A DNA stretch of 64,000 nucleotides from Dipteris shenzhenensis (Eukaryota; Polypodiophyta; Polypodiopsida; Gleicheniales): NCBI GenBank assembly GCA_047967505.1, contig CM106540.1, one strand, 5' to 3'. Positions within the stretch are counted from its first letter, which is position 1. Each line of letters opens with the position of its first letter. The notes under the pieces were generated by a model. It saw nothing but the letters and a program-made list of their open reading frames with translations. It was not told the origin of the DNA and searched no databases. Made by a program: the position numbers and the translations under genes. Shown piece after piece: positions 47,177 through 59,800 of the stretch.

Positions 47177-47853
47177 ATTCCAAAGTTCCCGATGATTCCT
47201 CAACCAATGTATCGAGCAAATGCCCAAAAGGTCTTCTTCTACACAATGCAGTAAGTAGCTCACATTTCAGCAGATTTTGGATCGTTGGAGGAGCGCAGAG
47301 AATTTTGGATTTTCTTTTGAGCGTGGCATGTGGCTGCGCTCTAAGAGCTTGTGCACGTGAGGCCTGGAATGCGCAGCTAGTGGCTGGTGGCACAAATATC
47401 GAGGATTAGTGGAGCGCGACTGGTGCGAGAATTGGCACCTTCATTTTGGAGGGTGCAAATTTGGGCATCGGTACATGATCTCTTCTCCAACCAATCAATA
47501 CATGCCACATAGCTCCCTGCAGCTTAGACAAAGCCTCTTGTAGCTCTGAGAGAGCTCTCTATAGCCCATCATAAGCTATGTCAAATGCATTAAAAGCGCT
47601 AAAGTTTTGTTCACGCAAAATAATTCATTTTTGCTTCAGCATTGCACCAACTCTGCATTTTTGACCTTGTGTGCAAAGCCCTAAACTTTCTAATTCTTAG
47701 GGGCTTAGCACATGGGAAGAAATAGGATGGGAATGGGAAAAGGTGGTCCCAAGTGGTCCCATGCATATTTCTATCCTATTCCCATCCCACCATGTGCTAA
47801 CAAAAAAAGAACTAAGGATGGGTTTAGGAGGAAGAGGACACATGGCATCATCT
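47177..47853. other. Gene-free interval before the right Helitron
   Basis: No gene or recognised repeat; a short inverted repeat around 47715-47790 (GGATGGGAATGGG / CCCATTCCCATCC-like) only. Confidence 0.45.
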
Positions 47854-47886
47854 TCTATTCTATATCTTAACAAGGGAGAGGACTGC

Positions 47887-48503
47887 CACGTGTCACGAGG
47901 GGAGGGAGCGACATTTTGCCATGTGTCGCAAGGGGAGGGAGAGCAAAACGACGATGAGGGGAGGGAGGAGGGAATTTTGAATTGAAAAACGCAATGCAAT
48001 GCAATGAATGCAATCGGCATCAGCTGCCAAGCTATGTACCCTCCATCCTCATGGCCCCCTCCTCACACCCTCACCGTCTCCCGCTCTGCGCGTTCCCCAC
48101 TCCGTTCTGCTGTCCGTTGTCCCGCTCTACGCGTTCCTCGCTCCGTTCTGCTGCTACTCTCTCCCGCTTCGTTCTGCTGCTGCTCCCTCCAGCTCTATCA
48201 TGTCACCTGCATCATCCCCGCTTCGTTCTGCTGCTGCTCCCTCCTGCTCCGTTCTGTTGCTACTCCCTCCAACTCCGTCGCATCACCTGCGTCACCGTCA
48301 GGCTACATGTAGATCATTAGGTGCACAGATCGTTAGGTGGTCCTCCATGCTCTTCGACGGCTCTCTTTGAAGGCTCTCTCCTACTCTTTGAAGGCTCTCT
48401 CCATGCTCTTTGACAGATCTCTTTGAAGGCTCTCTCCTGCTCTTTCTTCGTCGTCGTTTTGCTCCATCATCGTCATTTTGCTCTCCCCTCGTGACACGTG
48501 GCG
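47887..48503. repeat. GC-rich subterminal block bounded by inverted repeats
   Basis: CCACGTGTCACGAGGGGAG at 47887-47905 faces its exact reverse complement at 48485-48503. The related CATGTGTCGCAAGGGGAG lies just inside the left end, and TTTTGCTC(C)ATCATCGTC lies just inside the right. The interior has CCGTTCTGCTGCTGCTCC-type units (48090-48260), the inverted form of the array at 12405-12545. It resembles a nested TIR element or a foldback start of the Helitron. No credible gene. Confidence 0.75.
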
Positions 48504-48569
48504 GTCCAATGTATTGTTTCAACAATGTATTGTTTTTTAAAGTCATACGTCAAGAGGTTTTTTAAGCAT

Positions 48570-48613
48570 TGTATTCTTTTTTCTTTTTTTTTTTTTGGGA
48601 GAGAGAGAGGGGG

Positions 48614-48649
<36 letters not shown>

Positions 48650-49097
48650 ATGTGTGTGTTTGTGAGAGAGAGAGAGAGAGAGATTCCCCCCCCCTTTGTG
48701 TGTGTTTCTCTTACTTGGGTAGAAAAGCACGCACTTTTGTACCTCTACCCTTTATCTATTGCAAATGACTTTCGACACTATCTGTCGAAATGCACAGCTC
48801 AATACAAGCACACAGAAAAACCCGTACCTAGAGGTGTTAACACATACACACACATAATCTCTCTCTCTCTCTCTAAAAATGGCATGTACACTTCTATGGA
48901 TGCTATATATAGAGGCTAGAGGCACAAAAATACAAAACTTCAAATGCCACTATCTCCCAAAATGCACGTAAGACTGGTGCATAAGGCTGTGTGTGTGCGT
49001 GTATGTGTGTGTGTGTTGTGTATGTGTAGTGTGTGTGTATAGAGAGAGAGAGAGGGGGGAGAGAGAGAGAGAGAGAGAGAGATTATGTGTGTGTGTT

Positions 49098-49148
<51 letters not shown>

Positions 49149-49681
49149 CTCCCCCCCCCTTTTGTGTGTGTTTCTCTTACTTGGGTAGAAAAGCACGCAC
49201 TTTTGTACCTCTACCCTCTATCTATTGCAAATGACTTTCGACACTATCTGTTGAAATGCACATCTCAATACAGACACACAGAAAAACCCATACCTAGAGG
49301 TGTTAACACATACATACACACACACACATACACATACACAACACACACACACACACATACACGCACACACACAATCTTATGTGCCAGTCTTATGCGCATT
49401 TTGGGAGATAGTGGCATTTGAAGTTTTGTATTTTTGTGCCTCTAGCCTCTATCTATAGCATCCATAGAAGTGTACATGCCATTTTTAGAGAGAGAGAGAG
49501 AGATTATGTGTGTGTATGTGTTAACACCTCTAGCTATGGGTTTCTTTTTTGTGTGTGTGTGTGTTGAGATGTGCATTTTGAGAGATAGTGTCATTAGTCA
49601 TTTAAACCCTCCCCCTCCCCCGCCCCCCCTCTCTCTCTCTCTCTCTCTCGCTATTATTGAGACAAGAACTAAAAGATAATG

Positions 49682-49726
<45 letters not shown>

Positions 49727-49837
49727 AATAAGAACTCTTTTTACAATAGATATTGGAGGAGAGAGGGGAAAATTGAACTAAGAACCGTATTTACAAAAGA
49801 TATTGGAGGAGAGAGAGAGAGAAAGAGAGAGAGAAGG

Positions 49838-49893
<56 letters not shown>

Positions 49894-49955
49894 ACGAGAC
49901 AGAAGCTACATTTGCTTGAGACGTGAGGTGATTGGATGATAGGTGGGGTTACATC

Positions 49956-50005
<50 letters not shown>

Positions 50006-50142
50006 ACGAGATGGAAGTTACATTTGCAATCTATCTTATAAAGCTACATTTGCATCAGTTAGGACAACCTACAAGGTAGGTGATTACCTTTTTTCCAATC
50101 GCCCTTGCTTTTTATTTGGAATTCTTTGCTTCCTTAGGACAC

Positions 50143-50179
<37 letters not shown>

Positions 50180-50470
50180 ATCATTTAAGACAAGTTACAT
50201 TTTCAAAATCATTAAAACCATTCCAAATCTAATAATTCTGAATTCTTTGCTTCCTTAGGACACATTGTGTGTGCGTGTGTGTGTTTGCATCATTTAAGAC
50301 AAGCTACATTTTCAAAATCACTGAAACCATTTCGATCTTATAATTCATGAATTCTTTGCTTCCTTAGGACACATTGTGTGTGTGTGTGTGTGTTTGTGTA
50401 TTTGCATTGTTAAAGACAAGCTACATTTTCAAAATCAATTAAACCATTCTGATCTTATAATTCGTGGATG
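48570..50470. repeat. Microsatellite-rich block (GA/CT, GT/CA) of the right Helitron
   Basis: Long (GA)n tracts at 48600-48690, 49040-49150, 49683-49722, 49806-49895 and 49960-50004; (GT)n at 50143-50175, 50265-50285 and 50374-50393. Modules shared with 8991-12120 include TTACTTGGGTAGAAAAGCAC and GTGTTAACACATACA. The 100-bp CATGTACACTTCTATGGATG module occurs at 48876-48977 and again inverted at 49378-49487. Confidence 0.9.
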
Positions 50471-50479
50471 CTTAGATTC

Positions 50480-50527
50480 TTGGGAGGGGAAAAACGAACT
50501 AAGAACAATTTTTTCAAAAAGGTAATG

Positions 50528-50575
<48 letters not shown>

Positions 50576-50805
50576 GTGAATTAAGTTAGTGTATTAGTTA
50601 GAGACAAGGCCATGATGTGGTTGGACCAGTAATCACCGAAGTTAATTGTATCTTTCCTAGGAGCATCTTGATGAGCTTGCAGTATGTCTAGAGACAAGCT
50701 TGCACCCTCTACCCTAAGTGATCTAATCTAACCTCATATTTGAGAAGCGAGCCTTGAGAACTAAGCTTGAGACGTGAGGCAATTGGATGATAGGTGGGTC
50801 TAGAC

Positions 50806-50849
<44 letters not shown>

Positions 50850-51661
50850 TTGAAATAAGTTAGTGTATTAGTTAGAGACAAGTCCATGATGTGGTTGGAT
50901 AAGTAAGCTCAAAGTTAGTTGTATCTTTCCCAGGAGCACCTTGATGAGAAAACAGTATGTCTAGAGACAAGCCTACACCTTTGCCCTAAGTGATCTAATC
51001 AACCTCTTAACGAGAGTAAAGGATTATGTATGTTTCATGTGATGTGCACTATAGCCATGAGAACTAACCTCGAGAGGTGAGGCGATTGGATATTAGGTGA
51101 AGCTACATCTCAAGAGGGTTTCCTGTACTTTTAAATCAAGGGCTACAGCCATTTGCTTTGCAATTGGATTTTTCATTCTGACACACCCCATGATGTCTAC
51201 CTCCTTCTGCCACATCCTTAGGAACTCTAAGCCAATTGGATGATGATGAACCTACCATCTGTGAACTTGAGAAGGCATCTAAGCATTGTGTTTTAATAGG
51301 TTGGCTTAGCTTCATTCACAAGAATCTAAAGCCATTAAACATATTTCTTTGTGATGATCATTGAAACCATTTTGATCTTATAATTCATGAACGCTGCTAC
51401 TGTTTTGGGAGCACTAGCTTCTCTCCACAACTTTTGGTTATCCAAGTAGGTGATTACTTTTTTTCCAATTGACCTTGCTTTCTATTTGGAATTCTTCACT
51501 TCCTTAGGACACATTGTGTGTGTGTGTGTGTGTGTTTGTTTCATATGTCATGTGCACTATAGCCATGAGAACTAACCTCGAGAGGTGAGGCGATTGGATA
51601 TTAGGTGATCTTATAGTTTGTAGATGATTATATTATTGAGACAGAAGAACTAAAAGATAAT

Positions 51662-51709
<48 letters not shown>

Positions 51710-52616
51710 TTGAAATAAGTTAGTGTATTAGTTAGAGACAAGTCCATGATGTGGTTAGATAAGTAAGCTCCAAAGTTAATTGTATCTTTCCCAGGAGCAC
51801 CTTGATGAGAAAACAGTATGTCTAGAGACAAGCCTATACCCTTGCCCTAAGTGATCTAATCAACCTCTTAACGAGAGTAAAGGATTATGTATGTTTCATG
51901 TCATGTGCACTATAGCCATGAGAACTAACCTCGAGAGGTGAGGCAATTGGATATTAGGTGAAGCTACATCTCGAGAGGGTTTCCTATACTTTGCTTTGCA
52001 ATTGGATTTTTCATTCTGACACACCCCATGATGTCTACCTCCTTCTGCCACATCCTTAGGAACTCTAAGCCAATTGGATGATGATGAACCTACCATTTTT
52101 GAACTTGAGAAGGCATCTAAGCATTGTGTTTTAATAGGTTGGCTTAGCTTCATTCACAAGAATCTAAAGCCATTAAACATATTTCTTTGTGATGATCATC
52201 GAAACCATTTTGATCTTATAATTCGTGGACGCTGCTACTATTTTGGGAGGGGGAAACTGATTTCAGAACCATATTTTGAAATGATAATGGAGGCGAGAGA
52301 GAGAAAGAGAGAAAGAGAGAGAGAGAGATGTATAGTTCACTTAGCTTTACTTTTTTTTTGGGTTGTTTTTCTTGCAGGTGCTTCATTTTATTGTTGGACT
52401 AGCACTAGCTTCTCTCCACAACTTTTGTTTATCCAAGTAGGTGATTACTTTTTTTCCAATTGACTTTGCTTTCTATTTGGAATTCTTTGCTTCCTTAGGA
52501 CACATTGTGTGTGTGTGTGTGTGTGTGTTTGCATCGTTTAAGACAAGCTACATTTTCAAAATCATTGAAACCATTCCAATTTTATAATTCGCGAATTCGT
52601 TGCTTCCGTAGGATAC

Positions 52617-52651
<35 letters not shown>

Positions 52652-52880
52652 ATCGTTTAAGACAAGCTACATTTTCAAAAATCATTGAAACCATTCCGAT
52701 CTGATAATTCATGAATTCTTTGCTTCCTTATGACACATTGTGTGTGTGTGTGTGAGTTTGCATCGTTTAAGACAAGCTACATTCATTGAAACCATTCTGA
52801 TCTTATAATTTGTGGATGCTTAGATTCTTGGGAGGGGAAAACTGAACAAAGAACCAATTTTTTTCAAAAAGGTAATGGAG

Positions 52881-52914
<34 letters not shown>

Positions 52915-53406
52915 TGATGGATTTATCTCTCCATATGTTAAAGCTATATTTGCATCATTTAAGACAAGCTACATTTTTAAAATCATCCAAACCATTATGA
53001 TCTTATAGTTTGTAGATGATTATATTATTGAGATGGAAGAACTAAAAAATAATGGAGGCGAGAGAGAGAGAGAGAGGGAGAGAGAGAGGGAAAATATAAT
53101 GGTGGACAGAAGTGAATTAAGTTAGTGTATTAGTTAGAGACAAGGCGATGATGTGGTTGGACCAGTAATCACCGAAGTTAATTGTATATTTCCTAGGAGC
53201 ATCTTGATGACTTGGTAGTATGTCTAGAGACAACCTTGCACCATCTACCCTAAGTGATCTAATCTAACCTCATGTTTGAGAAGCTAGCCTTGCTTCTCAA
53301 TGAGAGTAAAGCATCAAGTATGTTTCATGTCATGTGGACTATAGCCATGAGAACTAAGCTCGAGACATGAGGCGATTGGATGATAGGTGGGGCTACACAG
53401 ACACAT

Positions 53407-53444
<38 letters not shown>

Positions 53445-53760
53445 GTGGAAAAATATAATGGTAGGCCAGAAGTGAAATAAGTTAGTGTATTAGTTAGAGA
53501 CAAGGCCATGATGTGCTTGGACCAGTAATCATTAAATGTAATTGTATCTTTCCTAGGAGCATCTTGATGACCTGGCAATATGTCTAGAGATAAGCTTGCA
53601 CCGTCTACCCTAAGTGATTTAATCTAACCTTCGTTTTGAGAAGCTAGCCTTGCTTCTCAACGAGAGTAAAGCATAAAGTATGTTTCATGTCATGTAGACT
53701 ATAGCCATGAGAACTAAGCTCGAGACGTGAGGCAATTGGATGATAGGTGGGGCTACATAG

Positions 53761-53792
<32 letters not shown>

Positions 53793-54218
53793 GGGGGGGG
53801 GACGGGGTAGGCCAGAAGTGAAATAAGTTAGTGTATTAGTTAGAGACAAGGCCATGATGTGCTTGGACCAGTAATCATTAAATGTGATTGTATCTTTCCT
53901 AAGAGTATCTTGATGAGCTAGCAAGCTAGAAGTGAAATAAGTTAGTGTATTAGTTAGAGACAAGGCCATGATGTGCTTGGACTAGTAATCACTAAATGTA
54001 ATTGTATCTTTCCTAAGAGCATGTTGATGAGCTGGCAATATGTCTAGAGATAAGCCAACACCCTCTACCCTAAGTGATCTAATCTAACCTTCATTTTGAG
54101 AAGCTAGCCTTGCTTCTCAATGAGAGTAAAGCATCAAGTATGTTTCATGTCATGTGGACTATAGCCATGAGAACTAACCTCGAGACGTGAAGAGATTGGA
54201 TGATAGGTGGGGCTACAC

Positions 54219-54258
<40 letters not shown>

Positions 54259-54537
54259 AAAAAATATAATGGTAGGCCAGAAGTGAAATAAGACAAGGCC
54301 ATCATGTGTTTGGACCAGTAATCATTAAAGGTATTTGTATTTTTCTTAGGAGCATCGAGCTGGCAGTATGTCTACAGATAAGCTAGCATCCTCTGCCCTA
54401 AGTGATCTAATCTAACCTCTTTGAGAAGTTAGCCTTACTTCTCAAGGAGAGTAAAGGATTAAGTGTGTTTCATGTCATGTGCACTATAGCCATGAGAACT
54501 AAGCTCGAGAGATGAGGTGATTGGATGATAGATGGGG

Positions 54538-54573
<36 letters not shown>

Positions 54574-54975
54574 CAAAATATAATGGTGGATAGAAGTGAA
54601 ATGAGTCCATGATGTGGTTGGATACGAAAGCTCCAAAGTTAATTGTATCTTTGCTAGGAGCACCTTGATGAGCAGACACAGTAAGTTTAGAGACAAGCCT
54701 GCACCCTTGCCCTAAGTGATCTAATCAACCTCTCAATGAGAGTAAAGGATTATGTATGTTTCATGTCATGTGCACTATAGCCATGAGAACTAACCTCCAG
54801 AGGTGAGGAGATTGGATATTAGGTGAAGCTACATCTCAAGAGAGTTTCCTCTACTTTTGAATCAAAGGCTTTCTTTGCAATTGGATTTTACATTTTGACA
54901 CACCCCATGATGTCTACCTGCTTCTGCCACATCCTTAGGTACTCTAAGCCAATTGGATGATGATGAGAAAAGCTC
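50480..54975. repeat. Field of ~330-460-bp tandem repeats with microsatellites (right copy)
   Basis: Reverse-complement counterpart of 6230-8990. Units end in GATAGGTGGGGCTACA (53388, 53748, 54207, 54535 and degenerate ones at 50795, 51096, 51960 and 54825), each followed by a (GA)n or (CA)n tract. Two near-identical larger segments (about 51000-51400 and 51850-52230) carry a diverged copy of the open segment at 55048. Confidence 0.9.
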
Positions 54976-55047
54976 GCACCTAAAGGTAACAAATGCCATG
55001 GGGTGGGTAGAGGAGGCTAATGCATGGCAAGGGGAGGATAGGGGGAT

Positions 55048-55309
55048 TTGATTTTTGAAATAGATGCTAGAGCCATGTGCCTTCCATGTAAATTTTTCCT
55101 TTTAACATGTCCTATGATTTCTACTTCCTACCACCATATCCTTGGTCACTCTAAGCAACTTACCGCCTTTGAATCCGAAAATATTTGCATGAGTGCTTGG
55201 CAAGAGCTCATTCACAAATATATCAATCCATCCAACTTGATTCCAAATTCTTTGCTGAGAGGAGATGGGCTAGAATCTTTGGGTATCTACCTCCTAAATA
55301 CGTTGGTAT
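55048..55309 (+). other. Conserved open segment upstream of accessory gene (right copy)
   Basis: Same frame as 6111-5818 (IDARAMCLPCKFFLLTCPMI, then WQELIHKYINPSNLIPNSLL). A GTATGC at 55310 and an ATGCAG at 55434-55439 would allow splicing to the accessory gene with an intron of about 130 bp. This is inference. Confidence 0.4.
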
Positions 55310-55433
55310 GCTCGCTTTTGATTTGGTAATCATGCCAATTGATTTCTGCTCATGTTTGTTCTATGGAATCTGTGTGATCCAATTATACAATTGAGCCAAT
55401 ACATACCTGAAAAGGTTTTTGTATTTTGTTTTG

Positions 55434-56171
55434 GATGCAGCTCCAGAAATGGCTTCTACCATTGTTGCAAATCTTGGGGAGTCAGGTCTCCATGGGCGAC
55501 AAAGCCTTCGGGCAATGAAGCGAGCTACAAGGGTGGAGGGCTCTGCAATTTCTGACATTGTGTTGTCATCTTTTCGTGAGCCACATAGTGTTCATGTGAT
55601 AAATCAAGTTTTTTCAAGGGCGGAGACTTCATCCCATGGAGCAAATCAAGGTCCCAAGTTACCTTCAAAGCGTTTTAAGTCTAGCCGCGAACGTCACACT
55701 GCTGATATAATGAAACGACTTAGAAGGGGGAGAGCTTCAACCCATGCAACTAAGCATTCAAGTCATTACAATCTTTTAAAGTCCATTCAAGCCATGTGCG
55801 AGGATAATAAGGATGCATGTGCCATGAACACATGATATTTGGCCTCTTTATGGGGAGAAATCCATTCAGATGGTGGTGCAGTAATAGCGCAGCGCATGGG
55901 AGAATTCCCTGGAACTCTCATTGCAAGGATTTCTCAAATTGAGAATAGCGTTAGGGACTCTAATCAATGGATGCAGCAGATTTTGGGGAGAGGTGGAGAA
56001 GGGGCAGTTGTATGTGAGAATGGGTGTAGAGTACAAGTTAATAAGCTGAAAGAACAAGTTCAGCTACTGTCCACTGAGGTGTCAATGTTCAAAGTTGGTT
56101 TAAATAGGCTAACTGCTTTGATGACTAGGATGAGCCATAAACTAGAGCAGGTCACAACCCGTGACAATTAG
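55434..56171 (+). pseudogene. Accessory coiled-coil gene, right copy, one nonsense codon
   Basis: Matches 5764-5024 almost residue for residue. The start ATG of the left copy is TTG here (VLDAAPEMAS), so an ATG-based start would be six codons later at 55449. At 55833-55835 TGA replaces the CGA (Arg) of the left copy, cutting the protein after CAMNT and before the coiled coil. The rest stays open to the TAG at 56169 (LEQVTTRDN). Basic cluster SKRFKSSRERH is slightly weakened. Confidence 0.8.
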
Positions 56172-56881
56172 GAGACTCCTGAGACTTTTATGTCACTTTT
56201 TGTACTGGAACCCCAAATGCTTCTATGGGATTCCTGTAGTTGGGTTGCCCTTATGTTATTTGGCAAGACAAGTTTTTTGCAAATGATTTTATTTACTTTC
56301 ATTTGATGTATATATGGCAATGGAAGCTAATTTAATTCAATATTTCAATTGCCTATCGTTCCTTCCCATTTTTGTCTTATTTAAGATATACCCAAATATT
56401 TGTAATTTTTTGCATCATGTATTTGCATAAATGCTGATGCAATGCTTATACTTTTTTATTTGAAAATATTCATTCATGCATACATCGTTTCTTGAGATGG
56501 TCAACTTTGAGTTTTTAGATATGTTAGCTTTGGTTTTTATGTTTCAAATGATGGTTGCACATATGGTATTGTATTTTGCTCATATGTTGAAAAATATGAG
56601 ATTTAGTCATACCAAAGATAGTGACACACTGAAACTTGGTGATGGGACACTATGAGTTAAATGCATAGATGGTCCACTCTCAATTTTAGATAGATGGGAA
56701 AAGGATGGCTTTGCTAATTAACCTTGCTTCTTGCTTTTCTAAATTATTTTCTTCCTTGGGGCACATTGGTCGAGATACATCAATTTTGTCATGGTTAGGG
56801 ATGATGTATAAGTTATTTAATTAAGCTATTTTTCCCTTTGAGGAATAGATATTTATGTAGTTGGTTGATTGGATACAGAAG
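56172..56881 (+). other. Non-coding interval between accessory gene and Rep-helicase (right copy)
   Basis: Begins with a single unit of the repeat that is tripled at 4719-5024, then AT-rich sequence matching 4718-4163. No gene. Confidence 0.6.
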
Positions 56882-59800
56882 ATGGCAAGACAAATAGAAG
56901 AGAGGCTACATTCAATACGTTCTCATAGGAGAAGATTGTTGGATTCAATGCGGGTGGCCCGTCGTGCTTATGCTATACAAAGAACAAGGTCTAAAACACA
57001 AGGTGCTAGAAGCATGAGGGTGGCTGTGGAATCTATGGGTGTAGAAGTAGGACTTTGCAGTCAACATAATCAGATACATGGATGCAGTAATGTAGCATGC
57101 ATTGTGGCTGAAAATACAATGGACCTCAATACTTCAGTAACAGTAGGTAGAGTGCATCAACATGCTTCAGTGATAGGTACACCTACTCAAATGGATTCAA
57201 TGCAGGCAGCCCGTCATAGTTATGCTATACAAAGAACAAGGTTGAAAACACAAGGAGTTAGAAGCGTGAGGGTGGCTATGGAATCTATGGATGTAGAAGA
57301 CGGCCTTCACAGACAACAGAATCAAATGCATGAGCACAGTAATGTAGCGTGCATTGCTAAAAATACAATGGACGTCAATACTTTACCAACTATAGATAAT
57401 GAGCATGAACATGCTCTAATAATAGGTACAACTACTCAAATGGATTCGATGTGGGCAGCCCGTCGTGTTTATGCTATACAAAGAACAAGGTCGAGAACAT
57501 AAGTTGCTAGAAGCGTGAGGGTGGCAGTGGAATTTATGGATGTAGAAGTTGGTGTATGCAAACAACAGAATCAAATGCATGGGCACAGTAATGTAGCGTG
57601 CATTGCTGAAAATACAATGGACCCCCATACTTCGCCAATAGTAGGTAATGAGCATGAACCTGCTCCAGTAGTACGTACAACTACTCAAATGGATGCAACC
57701 AGGGATGCTACTCATTTAAGAGCCCGAAGGCGTGTTGTTCACAATAGGGTTGTGATTTTGGGTGCAAGGGGGATCCTCTCTATCTTGCATGATTTTTCAT
57801 TAAGGGAAAATATAGAGCACCCATCTTTGTATCCACTGGTCTTCAATGCTCCTTCTCTTCATGCACTCGGATCCATGGATCATACATGCAGCTTTTGCCA
57901 GGCTCAACTGTGGAAACAAGAGACGCGAATGCATATGCATCAAGTTGTGGGCAAGCACTGTTGCAAAGTTGGTCGTGTGTCATTGTTGCCATTAGAAGAA
58001 CCACCAGAGATTTTGAGAGTTCTACTGCACGGACATGATGTTAAAAGCAGACTATTTAAGAAAAACATTAGGGCTTATAATAGTGCCATGGTATTTGTTT
58101 CATTGGGAGCCCATGTTGATCAAATGTTCCGTGGGAATGGGGGTATACAAAACTTTCGGGTCCATGGTAGTGTGTATCATCGGGTTGGAAATTTGTTGCC
58201 CGATGAGGCTAGGCAAGAGATGCCACGTTTTGCATAGTTGTATGTGTATGACACTGATCATGAACTGGAACACCGTTTGCATGGGATGCCTGGTTTGGAT
58301 CCAAGTATTTTGGAGTTGTTGCAGAGGATGATGCACAAGTGCAATCCATATGCCAGTGCATTGATGGCTATCGGGCAACTGCTAAGAACAAATCCACATA
58401 CAAACCTAAGGATGGTTATTTATGAGAGCCGCTCCACCTCAAGGCAGTACTTGGCTCCTATGGCTAGCGAGGTTGCTGCAATCATGCCAGGACAAGGGGA
58501 TGACTTCGATATTGGAAATCTGGACATTCAGATTTTTAGTCGCAATGGGTTTGTGCATACGATATCTAATTTGCACCGATCATACATGCCTCTCATGTAT
58601 GTTCTTTTGTTCCCTCGGGGGGAAGATGGTTGGCATCCATATATCCCATATAGTGATGTTCCTAATCACACAGCATTGCACAAGATACGTGGACAGAGTT
58701 GTGTCACCCAGAGACAATACTACGCATATCATTTGCAAGTGAGATATGATACAAATGCATGTCTTTTGCATGGGGGTAGATTGCTGCAGCAATACATGGT
58801 TGATGCCTACAGTAGCATGGAAGAGTCCAGGTTGGTGTGGATACGAAACAACCAAGCTTCCCTATGCACTGAAGTCTATCAAGGGTTGATGGAGATGGTG
58901 AATACAGCTGATCGGACATGTACTGTGCTTGGCAATGCTGCAGGGCATAGGGTGGTGTTGCCTTCTTCTTTTACGGGAGGGCCTCGGTATATGTGCCACC
59001 TATACCAAGATGCTATGGCAATTGTCAGGAAAAGGGGCAAACTTGATTTATTCATAACATTCACCTGTAATCCCAAATGGCCTGAAATATCTATAGCATT
59101 GTTGTTGGGGCAAACTACACAAGACCGTCCAGATTTGACAGCCCGTGTGTTTTTCCAAAAGCATAAGAACATGATGCAGTTAATTACAAAACATAATTTG
59201 TTTTTGAAGGTGGCTGGATATGTGAGTGAGGTCTGCCACACTCACACATATTGTTGATATTAGAAGGTAGTTTCAAACCCGTGGAGATTGGCCACTATGA
59301 CCGATTGGTGTGTGTAGAGTTGCCAGATAAGGCAATGTTCCTGGAGTTGCATGATATTATTGGGCAATGTAATGTCCATGGTCCATGTGGTGCACTAAAT
59401 CCATCTGCAGCTTGCATGGTTGATGGAAAATGCATTCGTCATTATCCACATGGATTCTCGCAGACTACTATTGCTGGGAACGATGGCTATCTAGTTTACA
59501 TGCATCGTGATGATGGTAGAAAGATACAAGTGAAAGGGGGTGTGATTGATAATCGTTTGATCTTGCCATTTAATCCTTTCCTCTCCGTGAAGTACAAGGC
59601 ACACATAAATGTTGAAATATGCTCCACAATCACTGCAATTAAGTATTTGTATAAATATGTATACAAAGGTCATGACAGAGCCATTATCAGGATGCAGCTA
59701 AATAATGCAGGAGAGCAAGGGCATTTGCACAACATAGTTGACGGTGGCATTGATGAGATTAGTATTTACTTAGATGCACATTAATTGTCAGCATCAGAAG

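Noticed and set aside
51300-52200. HKNLKPLNIFL resembles the protein-kinase HRDLKPxN loop
   Set aside because: No other kinase motif is near, and the stretch aligns better with IHKYINPSNLIPNSL of the conserved open segment at 55048, so it is a diverged copy of that.
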